DNA of 64,000 nucleotides from Herbaspirillum sp. meg3 (GCF_002257565.1 NZ_CP022736.1:2976001-3040000); one strand, 5' to 3'. Shown: positions 44,978-54,543, counted from the stretch's first letter. Made by a program: numbers and translations. The notes: a model not told the origin generated them from the sequence alone.

Positions 44978-46198
44978 ATGCAAGCACAATTCAAACTGAA
45001 CACCCTCGCCCGTCTGATCGCAGCGTCCGCGCTGTGCTTCACCGGGGCCGCGCAGGCGCAAGTCTCGGACGACGCTGTCCGTATCGGCTTCATCACCGAC
45101 ATGTCCGGCCCCTATGCCGACACGGACGGCGCCGGCGGCCTCGAAGCGATCCGCATGGCGGTGGCCGACTTCGGTGGCAAGGTGCTGGGCAAGCCGATCG
45201 AAGTGCTGTCCGCCGACCACCTGAACAAGGCCGACATCGCCGCCACCAAGGCGCGCGAATGGGCCGACCAGCGCGGCCTCGACATGCTGATCGGCGGCGT
45301 CAACTCCGCCACCGCGCTGGCGACGAATAAGGTGATGGCGGAAAAGAAACGCGTCTACATCAACATCGGTGCCGGCTCGGCGCGCCTGACCAATGAAGAG
45401 TGCACACCCTACACCGTGCACTATGAATACGACACCGTGGCCCTGGCCAAGGGCACCGGCAAGGCGGTCGTCAAGCAAGGCGGCAAATCATGGTTCTTCC
45501 TGGAGGCTGACTACGCATTCGGTCATGCGCTGGCGAGCGACACCGGCGCCGTGGTCAAAGCCAACGGCGGCACCGTGGTGGGTTCGGTGAAGCATCCGCT
45601 GTTCGCCTCCGACATGTCGTCCTTCCTGCTGCAAGCGCAGGGTTCCAAGGCGCAGATTCTGGGCCTGGCCAACGCCGGCGACGACACCGTCAATGCAATC
45701 AAGGCGGCCAAGGAATTCGGCGTCACCAAGACCATGAAGCTGGTGGGCCTCTTGATGGTGATCAACGACATCCACGCACTCGGCCTGAACAACGCCGAGG
45801 GATTGATGATGACCGACAGCTGGTACTGGGACAAGGACGAAGCATCGCGCCAATTCGCCAATCGCTTCTTCCTGAAGATGAAGAAGATGCCGAGCACGCA
45901 CCAGGCGGCAGCCTACTCCGCGACCACGACCTACCTGAAGGCAGTCGCCGCGATCAAGACCGATGATTCGACCAAGGTCATGGCCGAGCTGAAGAAGATG
46001 AAGATCGATGATTTCTACAACAAGGGTTATATCCGCGCCGACGGCCGCAACATTCACGACATGTACCTGTATCAGGTCAAGTCGCCGGCGGAGTCCAAGA
46101 AGCCCTGGGATTATCTGAAGCTGGTGGAAACGATTCCCGGCGAGCAGGCATTCACTACCGTCGCCGAATCGAAGTGCAGTTTGCTGAAACCGCAGTAA
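44978..46198 (+). CDS. Periplasmic binding protein, branched-chain amino acid type
   Basis: The 406-residue protein has a signal peptide cleaved near GAAQAQ (about residue 27) and a type I periplasmic-binding (LivJ-like) fold, with RIGFITDMSGPYADTDGAGG near the mature start. It lies 61 bases after mvaA on the same strand and ends at a clear terminator, so it is probably co-transcribed with it. Permease and ATPase genes are absent nearby. By context it may bind mevalonate or a related short carboxylate; this is inference. Confidence 0.88.
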   Translation: MQAQFKLNTLARLIAASALCFTGAAQAQVSDDAVRIGFITDMSGPYADTDGAGGLEAIRMAVADFGGKVLGKPIEVLSADHLNKADIAATKAREWADQRGLDMLIGGVNSATALATNKVMAEKKRVYINIGAGSARLTNEECTPYTVHYEYDTVALAKGTGKAVVKQGGKSWFFLEADYAFGHALASDTGAVVKANGGTVVGSVKHPLFASDMSSFLLQAQGSKAQILGLANAGDDTVNAIKAAKEFGVTKTMKLVGLLMVINDIHALGLNNAEGLMMTDSWYWDKDEASRQFANRFFLKMKKMPSTHQAAAYSATTTYLKAVAAIKTDDSTKVMAELKKMKIDDFYNKGYIRADGRNIHDMYLYQVKSPAESKKPWDYLKLVETIPGEQAFTTVAESKCSLLKPQ

Positions 46199-46237
46199 TC
46201 AAAAAATCTCCTGCAGTACCTGAAGTTGTTGTGGTGT

Positions 46238-46277
46238 GAACCGGCCGGCATTTGAACAATGCTGCCGGTTCTTTTTT
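46238..46277 (+). terminator. Rho-independent terminator of mvaA operon
   Basis: GAACCGGC plus GGCA (46238-46250) pair with TGC plus GCCGGTTC (46260-46271) with one bulge, followed by CTTTTTT. Confidence 0.88.
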
Positions 46278-46334
46278 ATGTGCGTTGGTTTCTTCAGAAA
46301 AACCGTCTGAACCGAACTCGGTTCAATTTTCGGC

Positions 46335-46982
46335 TCAGTTGCCGCTGCGACGATAAAACGCCATCGTGCCTGCCAGCGCCAGCAAAATCGCGCCGCAAGA
46401 ACGATCCAGCCACAGGACTGCGCGCTGACGCAGCAAACTGACCGCACGCGCGCCGATGAGGGCGTAGCCCAGCATCACACTGAAATCCAACCCGGCAAAC
46501 ACCAGACTGATCGCTGCATACTGCGGCCACTGCGGCTGGGCGGCATTGATGAACTGCGGCAGCAGCGCTGAGCAAAACAGATATCCCTTGGGATTGGTCA
46601 CGGCGACCAGAAACGACTTGGAAAAAATCCGCGACGGCGCCACATCCTCCGGCTCGACCATCGCGCGCGAAAGATCCAGCCCGCCTTTGGAACGCAGCAA
46701 GCGAATCCCCAGCCAGGTCAGATACGCCACGCCGATCCATTTCACCACCGAAAACCAGAACTCTGAGGCGGCCAGCACCGCGCCCAAGCCAAGCGCAACC
46801 GAACCTACCAGCACGAAGTCCGACGACACCGCGCCGAGCATACCCGGCAACGAACGGCGTACGCCATAGCGCGCACCATTGGCCAGTGCCAACAACACGG
46901 TCGGGCCTGGCGTGGCAATCGTCACCAGCGCCACCAAAGCAAACAGTGCGAGCGTCGTGAAGTTGAGTGTGTGTGCAAGCAT
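46335..46982 (-). CDS. LysE/RhtB-family exporter
   Basis: The 215-residue protein has six hydrophobic segments and the motif TPGPTVLLALANGARYGVRRS (about 22-42), with TNPKGYLFCSALLPQFI in the middle. It is the second LysE-type exporter in the window, about 30% similar by eye to the one at 39109. The ATG at 46982 is preferred over a TTG two codons upstream. Substrate unknown. Confidence 0.88.
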   Translation of the reverse strand: MLAHTLNFTTLALFALVALVTIATPGPTVLLALANGARYGVRRSLPGMLGAVSSDFVLVGSVALGLGAVLAASEFWFSVVKWIGVAYLTWLGIRLLRSKGGLDLSRAMVEPEDVAPSRIFSKSFLVAVTNPKGYLFCSALLPQFINAAQPQWPQYAAISLVFAGLDFSVMLGYALIGARAVSLLRQRAVLWLDRSCGAILLALAGTMAFYRRSGN

Positions 46983-47138
46983 GAGCAATCCAAAATTGTT
47001 AAATTAAACTGCGCGTCTCTGCTATCTATCAAGATCTGCGCGGTCTCCGTCGTAAAACTTCATTCCAGCGTAAGGCGCTTCCCGGCATGGCGCAAGCCGC
47101 GACGGCAAATCACCGACATGTGCTTCCAGCTTGAACGC

Positions 47139-47582
47139 CTAGTGTTTGCGAAGAATCGCTTTCAAAAAAAGCTTGAGATCCTTCTCCAGATCCACACCAA
47201 AATCTTGTCTTGCTACGCCGCGCAATACCAGCGGTTCCAGCATGGTGTCGCTGTCGTCTACGGTTCGGACGGCGCCGCCCAAAGCGTCAAATTTGACGGA
47301 ATAAATATAGTCAGGATTGGTCACGAGATCGGGATTGTCCGCATAGCGCCTGACACGAAAGCTCAAACTCAGGAATTCCGGTTTCTGACTATCTTCCCTC
47401 AATTCATCAGTCCACCAACCCGCTGCCTGCAATTCACCTCGCAGGGACGCGACCATCGTCTTGACCGCATCAATGGCTCTGGATGTGATGATGTCAAAAT
47501 CCTCCAGCGCCTGTCTGGCATCGTCCTCAGCCGCTTGTTTCTCCAGCGCTATCTCGCGTAGCGCGTCGTCAAGTATTCCCAT
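47139..47582 (-). CDS. Hypothetical protein
   Basis: This 147-residue protein is not recognised. The first half is acidic and helical (LEKQAAEDDARQALEDFDI), the second half has beta-like alternation and a basic end. It has no signal peptide or membrane segment and no obvious partner. The reading frame is clean and ATG-started, and base composition fits a real gene, but the function is open. Confidence 0.65.
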   Translation of the reverse strand: MGILDDALREIALEKQAAEDDARQALEDFDIITSRAIDAVKTMVASLRGELQAAGWWTDELREDSQKPEFLSLSFRVRRYADNPDLVTNPDYIYSVKFDALGGAVRTVDDSDTMLEPLVLRGVARQDFGVDLEKDLKLFLKAILRKH

Positions 47583-47680
47583 GGATTGTCTTTCATTTCA
47601 TCGAAGAGCGAATGGTAGCCGACAAGCACACGCACTTCACAAAAAACTTGCCTGCCGCGGCGAATGCCCGTCCACGATAA

Positions 47681-48337
47681 TCACTCCGTGTCAGCGCCGG
47701 CAAGGATCCCGCGAAGTTGCTCCTCAAACACTTCCGGCGGCTGCCCTCCCGAGATCAGATAGCGATCGTTCACCACGACTGCCGGCACACTGCTGATGCC
47801 GCGTTGCGCCCACAACGCTTCTTCTGCCTTCACGTCCTGCGCAAAGCGATCGGAGGCCAGTATTTCGCCCGCCTCTATGCCATCCAGGCCGGCGCCCTTG
47901 GCGAGCTGTACCAGCACATCCCTGTCCGCGATGTTTTTCCCATCGGTGAAATAGGCTTTGAGCAGGACTAATTTAAGCTCTGCCTGAACATTCTTTTCTT
48001 TTGCCCAGGTCAGCAGGCGATGAGCGTCAAAGGTGTTGTACACGCGGCTGTCATCGTCGCGATTCATTGTGAAGCCGACCGCGGCCGCCCTCGCCCGGAT
48101 CTGCTCCCGATTGACGCGAGCCTGGTCGGCAGTAATGCCGTATTTTTCGGTGATGTGTTCAAGATGAACCTGGCCCGCCGCAGGCAAATTGGGATTGAGT
48201 TCGAAGGGATGAATAGTGAGGTCAACGCGCGCCGCCGGACCGATACGTTCGAGCGCAGTGTTAAGACCAGCCAGGCCGATAGCGCACCACGGGCACACGA
48301 CGTCGGAAATGAAATCGATCTTCAAAGCGTTATTCAT
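47681..48337 (-). CDS. DsbA-family (FrnE-like) thiol oxidoreductase
   Basis: The 218-residue protein belongs to the FrnE-like, DsbA-related group. It has the CPWC redox motif at residues 15-18 in FISDVVCPWCAIGL, and the cis-proline segment GISSVPAVVVNDRYLISGGQ near residue 188. There is no signal peptide, so it acts in the cytoplasm. The ATG at 48337 is chosen because GAGG lies seven bases before it. Transcribed alone. Confidence 0.92.
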   Translation of the reverse strand: MNNALKIDFISDVVCPWCAIGLAGLNTALERIGPAARVDLTIHPFELNPNLPAAGQVHLEHITEKYGITADQARVNREQIRARAAAVGFTMNRDDDSRVYNTFDAHRLLTWAKEKNVQAELKLVLLKAYFTDGKNIADRDVLVQLAKGAGLDGIEAGEILASDRFAQDVKAEEALWAQRGISSVPAVVVNDRYLISGGQPPEVFEEQLRGILAGADTE

Positions 48338-48965
48338 GGTCAATACCTCATGACATGGCACCTGTCTTCAGGTGCCGTTAATAGATGAGGATATTGTAAG
48401 TCGGATGCGCGAGTGGCATCTGGAAGTGCATCGGGTGCATCGTCACGGTTCCGCCGGGGCTGACGATATTGCAAGACGGCGGCTCGTCTCACCATCCAAA
48501 GCATATCCTTGCAGTTTGAGTTGCGTAGACATCTTGAAATAAAAGTTTGCATCCTGCGTACGAGTATTTTTTGTGCTCCATCTGCTTCAACGCAATACCA
48601 AAGATCACAAGCGAGCGATATGTGCTGTTGCTGAATGTTCCTTGCAACGATTAATTACCAAACCGTCAATGCTTGTGCATTTTTTCTGAAAAGATACCTC
48701 GGACGCCAACTAAAGAATGCTAATCTGGTAACCGACAATTACATCAATAACGTACAAAAATTCAATGTCGTTGCATTAGGAAAGCTGCCAGGCGAAGACG
48801 GTATTCCAACAACGTTGCTATTAGCAGTTCGACAAGTAAAACCGTTCATTTAGAGGTATTTCAATATCGCGTCAGGGTAAAGAAAACCGGGACGGATCGG
48901 GGACGGCGCTTGCCAAGGGCCGGAATATAAACATCATCTGGATCACCTCTCCTTCCGAGGGAAAC
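48338..48965. other. Gene-poor stretch before first chemoreceptor
   Basis: About 630 bases contain no gene that can be supported. A 72-codon frame (48635-48853) and a 70-codon minus frame (48340-48552) have no ribosome site or family likeness. The right part is AT-rich and presumably holds the promoter of the chemoreceptor gene; a sigma-28 consensus was looked for and not found convincingly. Confidence 0.5.
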
Positions 48966-50594
48966 ATGAAACTCTCACAGCTGAAAATTTCTACGCGCCT
49001 GGCAATCGGATTTACGTTGGTCTGTGCGTTGCTTATTATTGTCACACTGCTCGGCATCATCCAGATGGCGCAGCAGAAACAGCGCATGGAGGAGATCACA
49101 AAGATCAATAACGTTGAAGCCAGCGAAGCTTCGTCGATGTACCTCTCCATTACCGAGCGAGCGCTGGCTTTGCGCAACATGATCCTGCTAGGCGACAATC
49201 CACAGGAAATCGATGGCGAAATGAAACGCATCGATACGCAAGCGCAAAAATATGCTGCATCCGAGAAGAAATTGGGCGCGATGCTCAAAAGGGAAAGCTC
49301 CACGAGTACGGAAGAGCTCAAGCTGTTCGACACCATTGTAGAAACCTCCACGGCCGCCAACGTACATATAAAAAGGGCAACCGAACTGATCCTGGCCGGC
49401 AAGCGGGACGAGGCGTACTCGTTGCTGCGCAATGAATTCAGACCGGTTCAGCGAAAATGGTGGGAGCAGCTCAACAACTTCATCGTCCTGGAAAACAAAC
49501 AGAATGAAGACGCCTCGAACAATGCAGATGCGGCCTACGCGAATGCGCGGTTCATGATGCTGCTGTTTGGCGGACTTGCGCTGGTCGTCAGCATCATGGC
49601 GGCTTATCTGATCACGCGCAGCGTACTGAACCAGCTCGGCGGAGAGCCAGCCTACGCGAACCAGATTGCGACCCGGATCGCGCACGGCGATCTGACCGTC
49701 AATATCGACACTAAGCCGAGCGATCAGGATAGCCTGCTGTTCTCAATGAAGAGCATGCGCGACGCTCTGGCGCAAATCGTCGGCCAGGTGCGCGCCGGGA
49801 CCGATACGATTGCGACAGCGTCCAGCCAGATTGCCAAAGGAAATCTGGACCTGTCATCGCGGACGGAGCAACAGGCAAGTTCGCTGGAGGAGACGGCTTC
49901 GTCAATGGAAGAACTGGCGTCGACGGTAAAACAGAATTCCGGCAGCGCAATCCAGGCTCACGAACTGGCGGTGTCGGCGTCGGACATCGCAACCAAGGCC
50001 GGCGAAGTCGTCCAACAAGTCATCAACACGATGGGGGTGATCAACGACTCATCGCACAAGATTGTCGAGATTATTTCGGTCATTGACGGCATTGCTTTTC
50101 AGACCAATATCCTCGCACTGAATGCTGCTGTGGAGGCGGCACGCGCCGGAGAACAGGGGCGCGGTTTTGCCGTTGTCGCCTCGGAGGTACGCAACCTGGC
50201 GCAACGCAGCGCGACTGCCGCAAGAGAAATCAAGGTACTGATCAGTGACTCCGTGAAACAAGTCGATATCGGACGTTCTCTGGTTGAGCAAGCCGGCACA
50301 ACGATGGGCGAGGTCGTCGGCAGCGTCCGGAAGGTCAATGGGATGGTCGCAGAAATTTCGCAATCCAGCCGTCAGCAAAGCGATGGCATCGAACAAATCA
50401 ACGACGCCGTTGCGCAAATGGACAATGTGACTCAGCAAAATGCCGCGCTGGTCGAGCAAGCCGCTGCCGCCGCGCAATCCTTGCAAGAACAGGCGGCGAA
50501 GTTATCGAGCCTGGTCGGCATCTTCAAACTGGGAACCTTGCCTATGCTGAAGAACAGCATCGATATCACGCCGAGCCCTCTGGAGCTTGCCTGA
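48966..50594 (+). CDS. Methyl-accepting chemotaxis protein
   Basis: The 542-residue receptor has a membrane helix at about 11-31, a periplasmic four-helix-bundle domain (about 32-190), a second helix (about 193-213), HAMP (about 215-270) and a long cytoplasmic signalling domain with the invariant hairpin tip IDGIAFQTNILALNAAVEAA. No CheR-binding pentapeptide is seen at the end (PSPLELA). The ligand is unknown. It resembles the second receptor at 52843 closely in its cytoplasmic half. Confidence 0.95.
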   Translation: MKLSQLKISTRLAIGFTLVCALLIIVTLLGIIQMAQQKQRMEEITKINNVEASEASSMYLSITERALALRNMILLGDNPQEIDGEMKRIDTQAQKYAASEKKLGAMLKRESSTSTEELKLFDTIVETSTAANVHIKRATELILAGKRDEAYSLLRNEFRPVQRKWWEQLNNFIVLENKQNEDASNNADAAYANARFMMLLFGGLALVVSIMAAYLITRSVLNQLGGEPAYANQIATRIAHGDLTVNIDTKPSDQDSLLFSMKSMRDALAQIVGQVRAGTDTIATASSQIAKGNLDLSSRTEQQASSLEETASSMEELASTVKQNSGSAIQAHELAVSASDIATKAGEVVQQVINTMGVINDSSHKIVEIISVIDGIAFQTNILALNAAVEAARAGEQGRGFAVVASEVRNLAQRSATAAREIKVLISDSVKQVDIGRSLVEQAGTTMGEVVGSVRKVNGMVAEISQSSRQQSDGIEQINDAVAQMDNVTQQNAALVEQAAAAAQSLQEQAAKLSSLVGIFKLGTLPMLKNSIDITPSPLELA

Positions 50595-50617
50595 ACAAGC
50601 GGATAAATACTGAAGGT

Positions 50618-50655
50618 AAAGCGGTTGTTCACGGATTCCTGTGAATAGCCGCTTT
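50618..50655 (+). terminator. Hairpin terminator after first chemoreceptor
   Basis: AAAGCGG (50618-50624) and TTCAC (50628-50632) pair with GTGAA (50641-50645) and CCGCTTT (50649-50655), giving a two-part stem with an internal loop, followed by CGTTC. Confidence 0.6.
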
Positions 50656-50782
50656 CGTTCTTCAAGCATCCCACGTTGCTTCCATAAAAGCATGAGTCGT
50701 CGTCAACGACGCTGACATAAAGTGACCAGGAAGATGAACCGCCTCGGCCGGCCAATGCAAGAACGGCATTACGGCTTGTTGT

Positions 50783-51520
50783 TCAAGCGTATGAAGAAGC
50801 GGAGTTCAGTGCAACAAAGACTGGTCTGTCCAACTGCCGGGTCCAGGCCCGATAAGTCCGATCCGATATCGTGTGCAATGCATCGATGCGATCATGCAAT
50901 TCTTTCAGAATTCTTGTCTCGCTTTGAACCGCCGGTCCATGCGCCCGGAGAAGTTCGGCTCGACCGGCTGCACACCAATTTTTGACGCTTTCCTCGGTCA
51001 CTTCCAAATGGCCTTGAAATGCCCAGTGGCGGCCACGGATGAAACCTTTGTTCAGGCAATGACTGCCGTACATCGTACGAATGGCGCCAACGGGAATTTC
51101 AAACGTATCGTAATGCCAGTTGAAGATCGTCGCCTGTCTTGGCAGCCCCATAAACTGTTGTGCATGTGGCGTGATCCAGATCTGGCTCCAGCCAATGTTG
51201 GGACAGATATTGCGGGTGACTTTCGCTCCCATGGCGCGCGCAAGCATCTGCGCACCAAAGCAATGCCCGAGAACCGGAACATCGCGCCTGATGGCATCTT
51301 GCAGCAACACCCGCTCGTCCTCGATCCACGGCAACATTTCATTGACGCAATGATCGCTCCCCAACACAACAATGCCGCTGAATTTGCTTGCATCGACGGG
51401 CGCCTTTCCATCCGACGCCGGAGAAATAAGTCGGTATGGGATGCAGTTTTTATCCAAGTGATCGCGCAGTACGCCCGGTCCTTGCGTTGATTCGTGCTGA
51501 AGAATCGCGATTGGTCTCAT
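50783..51520 (-). CDS. Class I glutamine amidotransferase-like protein
   Basis: The 245-residue protein has a GATase1 fold with nucleophile Cys87 in GHCFGAQ, His171 and Glu173 in FQGHLEVTEE, so the catalytic triad is complete. It resembles stand-alone GMP-synthase-like amidotransferases often annotated with gamma-glutamyl metabolism. No synthetase partner is adjacent. The function is not determined beyond glutamine hydrolysis or gamma-glutamyl transfer. Confidence 0.88.
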   Translation of the reverse strand: MRPIAILQHESTQGPGVLRDHLDKNCIPYRLISPASDGKAPVDASKFSGIVVLGSDHCVNEMLPWIEDERVLLQDAIRRDVPVLGHCFGAQMLARAMGAKVTRNICPNIGWSQIWITPHAQQFMGLPRQATIFNWHYDTFEIPVGAIRTMYGSHCLNKGFIRGRHWAFQGHLEVTEESVKNWCAAGRAELLRAHGPAVQSETRILKELHDRIDALHTISDRTYRAWTRQLDRPVFVALNSASSYA

Positions 51521-51802
51521 AGAGTCAGGGCTTGCGTCAACAAACCCGTAGTGATGGAGACCTCAATGTAGAATCTTCAGCATAAAAACCGGATTCCATT
51601 TGATGTGATTTACGTAAAAAATGCGTAAAAATCCACTCTCCGCCCCCCAAAAAAAAGTGGCTACCGCCATCGCTAAAAAAACGATCGTCAGGCTGTGCCT
51701 GAGGACATAAAAGTCTGCAGCCGACGCCACGGGTTGACGTAAGGACGTAGCTTCGACACCAATTCGATATGAGCGGACGTGATTTTCATGGGAGAAGCTC
51801 AA

Positions 51803-51829
51803 GGTCCGCTCCTGGCGGATTGCAGACAT
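51803..51829 (+). repeat. Short palindromic repeat, copy A
   Basis: GGTCCGCTCCTGGCGGATTG followed by CAGACAT. This leftmost copy is isolated from the cluster and has one G for C change in the centre. Confidence 0.7.
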
Positions 51830-51924
51830 GCGTGGATCCAAATTTATTGCTCATGCCCCTTCCCCACCCAGCGGTTGAGGTTGATCAATTGCCGTTGAGA
51901 AATCAGGTTTTGCCCGATAGGAAG

Positions 51925-51948
51925 CAAGCATACTCGCAAGTATGCTTG
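51925..51948. promoter_or_regulatory. Perfect 10-bp hairpin upstream of small gene pair
   Basis: CAAGCATACT (51925-51934) pairs with AGTATGCTTG (51939-51948) around CGCA, 43 bases before the ATG at 51992. No T tract follows, so an operator or 5' leader structure is more likely than a terminator. Confidence 0.5.
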
Positions 51949-51991
51949 ACGTACCCCATCCGATAACTAGATTCAACTGTAGAAGCTGACC

Positions 51992-52288
51992 ATGACAGAA
52001 CGTCTTATCAAAATTGTTGTGATGTTCACTACGATTGTGTGCGCTCTTTGTTTTTCAGAGGTCCTCATCGCCGCCACCTCGACGGGGAATCTGGCGGTAT
52101 CAGCCATTGTTCTTTCGCGTTGCATGATTCGGTTTTCAATTGGCGGTGTTGCGCCACAAAGTACTTGCGATGATGGAATGAAGGTGATGGTGGCAACAGA
52201 ATCCATCGCGCCAAAAGTAAATGCAAAGGCCCCAAGTAAAAAGACCGAATCTGAAGACTCAGGGACACTCATCACTTTTACCTACTGA
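51992..52288 (+). CDS. Small secreted protein, weakly SCPU-like
   Basis: This 98-residue protein has a signal peptide (about 1-27, ending LIAA). The mature start ATSTGNLAVSAIVLSRCMIRF faintly recalls the N-terminal strand of spore-coat U/CsuA-type pilus subunits (TG-LxVSAxVLxxC), but the protein is much shorter than those and has two cysteines. The C-terminal part is Lys/Ser-rich. It is followed nine bases later by another small gene, probably one transcript. Function unknown. Confidence 0.6.
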   Translation: MTERLIKIVVMFTTIVCALCFSEVLIAATSTGNLAVSAIVLSRCMIRFSIGGVAPQSTCDDGMKVMVATESIAPKVNAKAPSKKTESEDSGTLITFTY

Positions 52289-52297
52289 GGTCAGCGA

Positions 52298-52552
52298 ATG
52301 CTCAACTTTTCTTTGCCGGCAGCCACGATATATTGGGCAACTCTCCTCCCTGCACTGGGACTGATTTTCTTCTTTGCATCCAGATATAAATTAATGCAAA
52401 GAGACAGAGCGTTCAAAAAAAATGCGGAAGAACTTCTTGACGCGTTGGATGCTGAGCGAAGAAAACACGTAAAGATGCACTCCGTGCATAGAGAAATTGA
52501 ACGAAGAAAAGTCTTTGACGATGCGGTTGAAAAGAATCAAACGTTGCGCTAA
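52298..52552 (+). CDS. Small membrane protein with coiled coil
   Basis: The 84-residue protein has one membrane helix (about 8-27) followed by a charged, coiled-coil-like tail rich in Lys, Arg and Glu. GAGGT lies about seven bases before the ATG. Not recognised. It is probably co-expressed with the secreted protein upstream and lies 290 bases before a chemoreceptor gene, in which gap nothing else was found. Confidence 0.6.
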   Translation: MLNFSLPAATIYWATLLPALGLIFFFASRYKLMQRDRAFKKNAEELLDALDAERRKHVKMHSVHREIERRKVFDDAVEKNQTLR

Positions 52553-52842
52553 TCAGGCGTTCCCGTAGCGGCCGCTCCCTCGATCGCTCCCCCGGACGGA
52601 CGATTTGCCCTAAAACACCTGAAATTCCCTAATTGGCTCGCTTTTTATGTCTACATAAAACCACGTAGCAGTACCCAAACTCAGGGTAATCCCGATACCT
52701 CTTGATATTTTCCCCTGCCAAAATAGCCATAAGATGACGCAATTTGGCTTAAAATTATCAAAGAGAAATTGTTTTAGTGGAGACGAAAAAAGATTTTAGA
52801 CAGGCAATTTTTTAAATTTACTCGCATTTATCCGGAAGAACT

Positions 52843-54465
52843 ATGTCTTCATTTCGACACATGAAAATCGGTACTAAATTATCGCTGGGCTTCGCCGCCT
52901 TACTTGTGCTGACTATTATTTTGGCGGGGATTTCGCTGTACAGCATCATGTCTTTAACTCGCGCCATCAAGTCAGCCGACCTGGTGCAAGAACAAAAGCT
53001 GTCTCCACTCTATGTCGCCCGGGAGGCATTGGACCAAACGGGTCTCGCCGCACGCAACGCCTATGTGTTCCGCAGCGATGTTGATGCGCAAAAGGAACTC
53101 AAGATCGTTGATGAACAAAAGAATATTTATCTTGAAGCGTTGAAGAAGCTGGAACCGCTTTTCCCCGGCAATAAGGATTTCGATAAAGCCAGATCGGGCC
53201 TGCTGCAGATGGCGGAAGAGCTCAAGCGCCCACGCACTTACCGAGAGGCCGGCAAGATGGAGGAGTTTCGGGATTTTCTTGTCAACGAATGCAGCCCTTT
53301 GCGGAGGCAGATCGTTCTGGACATCAATAAAGTCATTGCGCAGGTCGAGGCAGAAGATGATCAAGCTCATAGCCTGACCGAACAAATGGCGAAACATGCT
53401 GTAACCCTGGTAGCAGTATTGACGCTCGTGGTGGCAGTTGTTTCTGTGACAGTCGGCGTTCTTATAACCAAAGGTCTGTTGAAGCAGCTGGGTGGGGAGC
53501 CTGCTTATGCTGCCGATATCGCCCAGAAGATTGCTGCCGGGGATCTGTCTTGCGATGTGCAAACCAAACCTGGCGACAATACGAGTCTCTTGTTCGCCAT
53601 CAAGACCATGCGGAACAGTCTTTCCTCCATCGTGTCGCAGGTACGGGAAGGCACTCAGACGATAGAGCGCGCCTCTTCTGAAATTGCTTCTGGAAACCTC
53701 GATCTTTCGGCCAGAACTGAACAGCAGGCGGGTTCGCTGGAAGAGACCGCTTCAGCAATGGAGCAAATCACATCAACCGTCAAGCAAAACGCCGACAACG
53801 CAAGACAAGCGAGTCAACTGGCTGTGTCTGCGTCCGATGTGGCTATCCAGGGCGGCGACGTGGTAGGCCAGGTCGTCACGACGATGACTGGGATCAACGA
53901 CTCGTCACGCAAGATCGTCGACATCATCAGTGTCATCGACGGCATCGCATTTCAGACCAACATCCTGGCGCTCAATGCGGCGGTCGAAGCCGCCCGCGCC
54001 GGCGAACAAGGCCGCGGCTTTGCGGTCGTGGCATCTGAAGTGCGCAGCCTGGCGCAGCGTAGTGCCGCTGCGGCGAAAGAGATCACTGTTTTGATCAACG
54101 ATTCGGTGTCAAAGGTTGAACGCGGCAGCCAATTGGTCGAGCAGGCAGGCCAGACGATGGTGGAGGTCGTGACAAGCGTCAAACGCGTTACAGACGTTGT
54201 TGCTGAAATTTCCGCCGCGAGTCAGGAGCAAAGCCATGGTATCGCACAGGTAAATCTCGCCATCACTCACATGGACGAAGCCACTCAGCAAAACTCCGCA
54301 TTGGTTGAAGAGGCTGCAGCGGCGGCAAATTCGATGATGGAACAGGCTACGGCGCTGGCCGGGATCGTGTCTACTTTCAAGTTGAGCGATGGCTTAGTTA
54401 CGCGGACTGCCGGAGACTCACGCACAAAAACGCCGCATGGAGCGGCACGGCTGCAGATAGTTTAG
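52843..54465 (+). CDS. Methyl-accepting chemotaxis protein
   Basis: The 540-residue receptor has a membrane helix (about 13-33), a periplasmic four-helix-bundle sensor (about 34-190), a second helix (about 188-210), HAMP and the signalling domain with IDGIAFQTNILALNAAVEAARAGEQ-type tip. It is a paralogue of the receptor at 48966, the two differing mainly in the periplasmic part, so they probably sense different ligands. It ends at a strong terminator. Confidence 0.95.
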   Translation: MSSFRHMKIGTKLSLGFAALLVLTIILAGISLYSIMSLTRAIKSADLVQEQKLSPLYVAREALDQTGLAARNAYVFRSDVDAQKELKIVDEQKNIYLEALKKLEPLFPGNKDFDKARSGLLQMAEELKRPRTYREAGKMEEFRDFLVNECSPLRRQIVLDINKVIAQVEAEDDQAHSLTEQMAKHAVTLVAVLTLVVAVVSVTVGVLITKGLLKQLGGEPAYAADIAQKIAAGDLSCDVQTKPGDNTSLLFAIKTMRNSLSSIVSQVREGTQTIERASSEIASGNLDLSARTEQQAGSLEETASAMEQITSTVKQNADNARQASQLAVSASDVAIQGGDVVGQVVTTMTGINDSSRKIVDIISVIDGIAFQTNILALNAAVEAARAGEQGRGFAVVASEVRSLAQRSAAAAKEITVLINDSVSKVERGSQLVEQAGQTMVEVVTSVKRVTDVVAEISAASQEQSHGIAQVNLAITHMDEATQQNSALVEEAAAAANSMMEQATALAGIVSTFKLSDGLVTRTAGDSRTKTPHGAARLQIV

Positions 54466-54498
54466 AAAGCAAGAGCCCGCTTGCGGGCTCTTGCTTTT
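54466..54498. terminator. Bidirectional terminator after second chemoreceptor
   Basis: A perfect 15-bp stem (54466-54480 with 54483-54497) with GC core GAGCCCGC and TTTT after it lies between convergent genes. Confidence 0.95.
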
Positions 54499-54543
54499 CA
54501 GACGTCGTATTTTGGCGGCGATAGCTGACGTCCGGGTAGCAAT

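Larger units (their letters stand above)
51521..51991. other. Intergenic stretch with palindromic repeat and hairpin
   Basis: About 470 bases hold no supported gene. A frame on the minus strand (51563-51841) crosses the repeat at 51803 and is not credible. Near 51608-51634 there are two GCGTAAAAA/ACGTAAAAAA copies. A perfect 10-bp hairpin lies at 51925-51948. Confidence 0.5.

Noticed and set aside
48635..48853. 72-codon plus-strand frame
   Set aside because: No ribosome site, AT-rich composition and no recognisable domain; kept only as part of the gene-poor stretch.
51563..51841. 92-codon minus-strand frame
   Set aside because: Its start lies across palindromic repeat A, it has no ribosome site, and the predicted peptide is not convincing.
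52553..52842. Sigma-28 promoter before the second chemoreceptor
   Set aside because: GCCATAAG near 52727 resembles the -10 element GCCGATAA, but no TAAA-type -35 element lies at the right distance.
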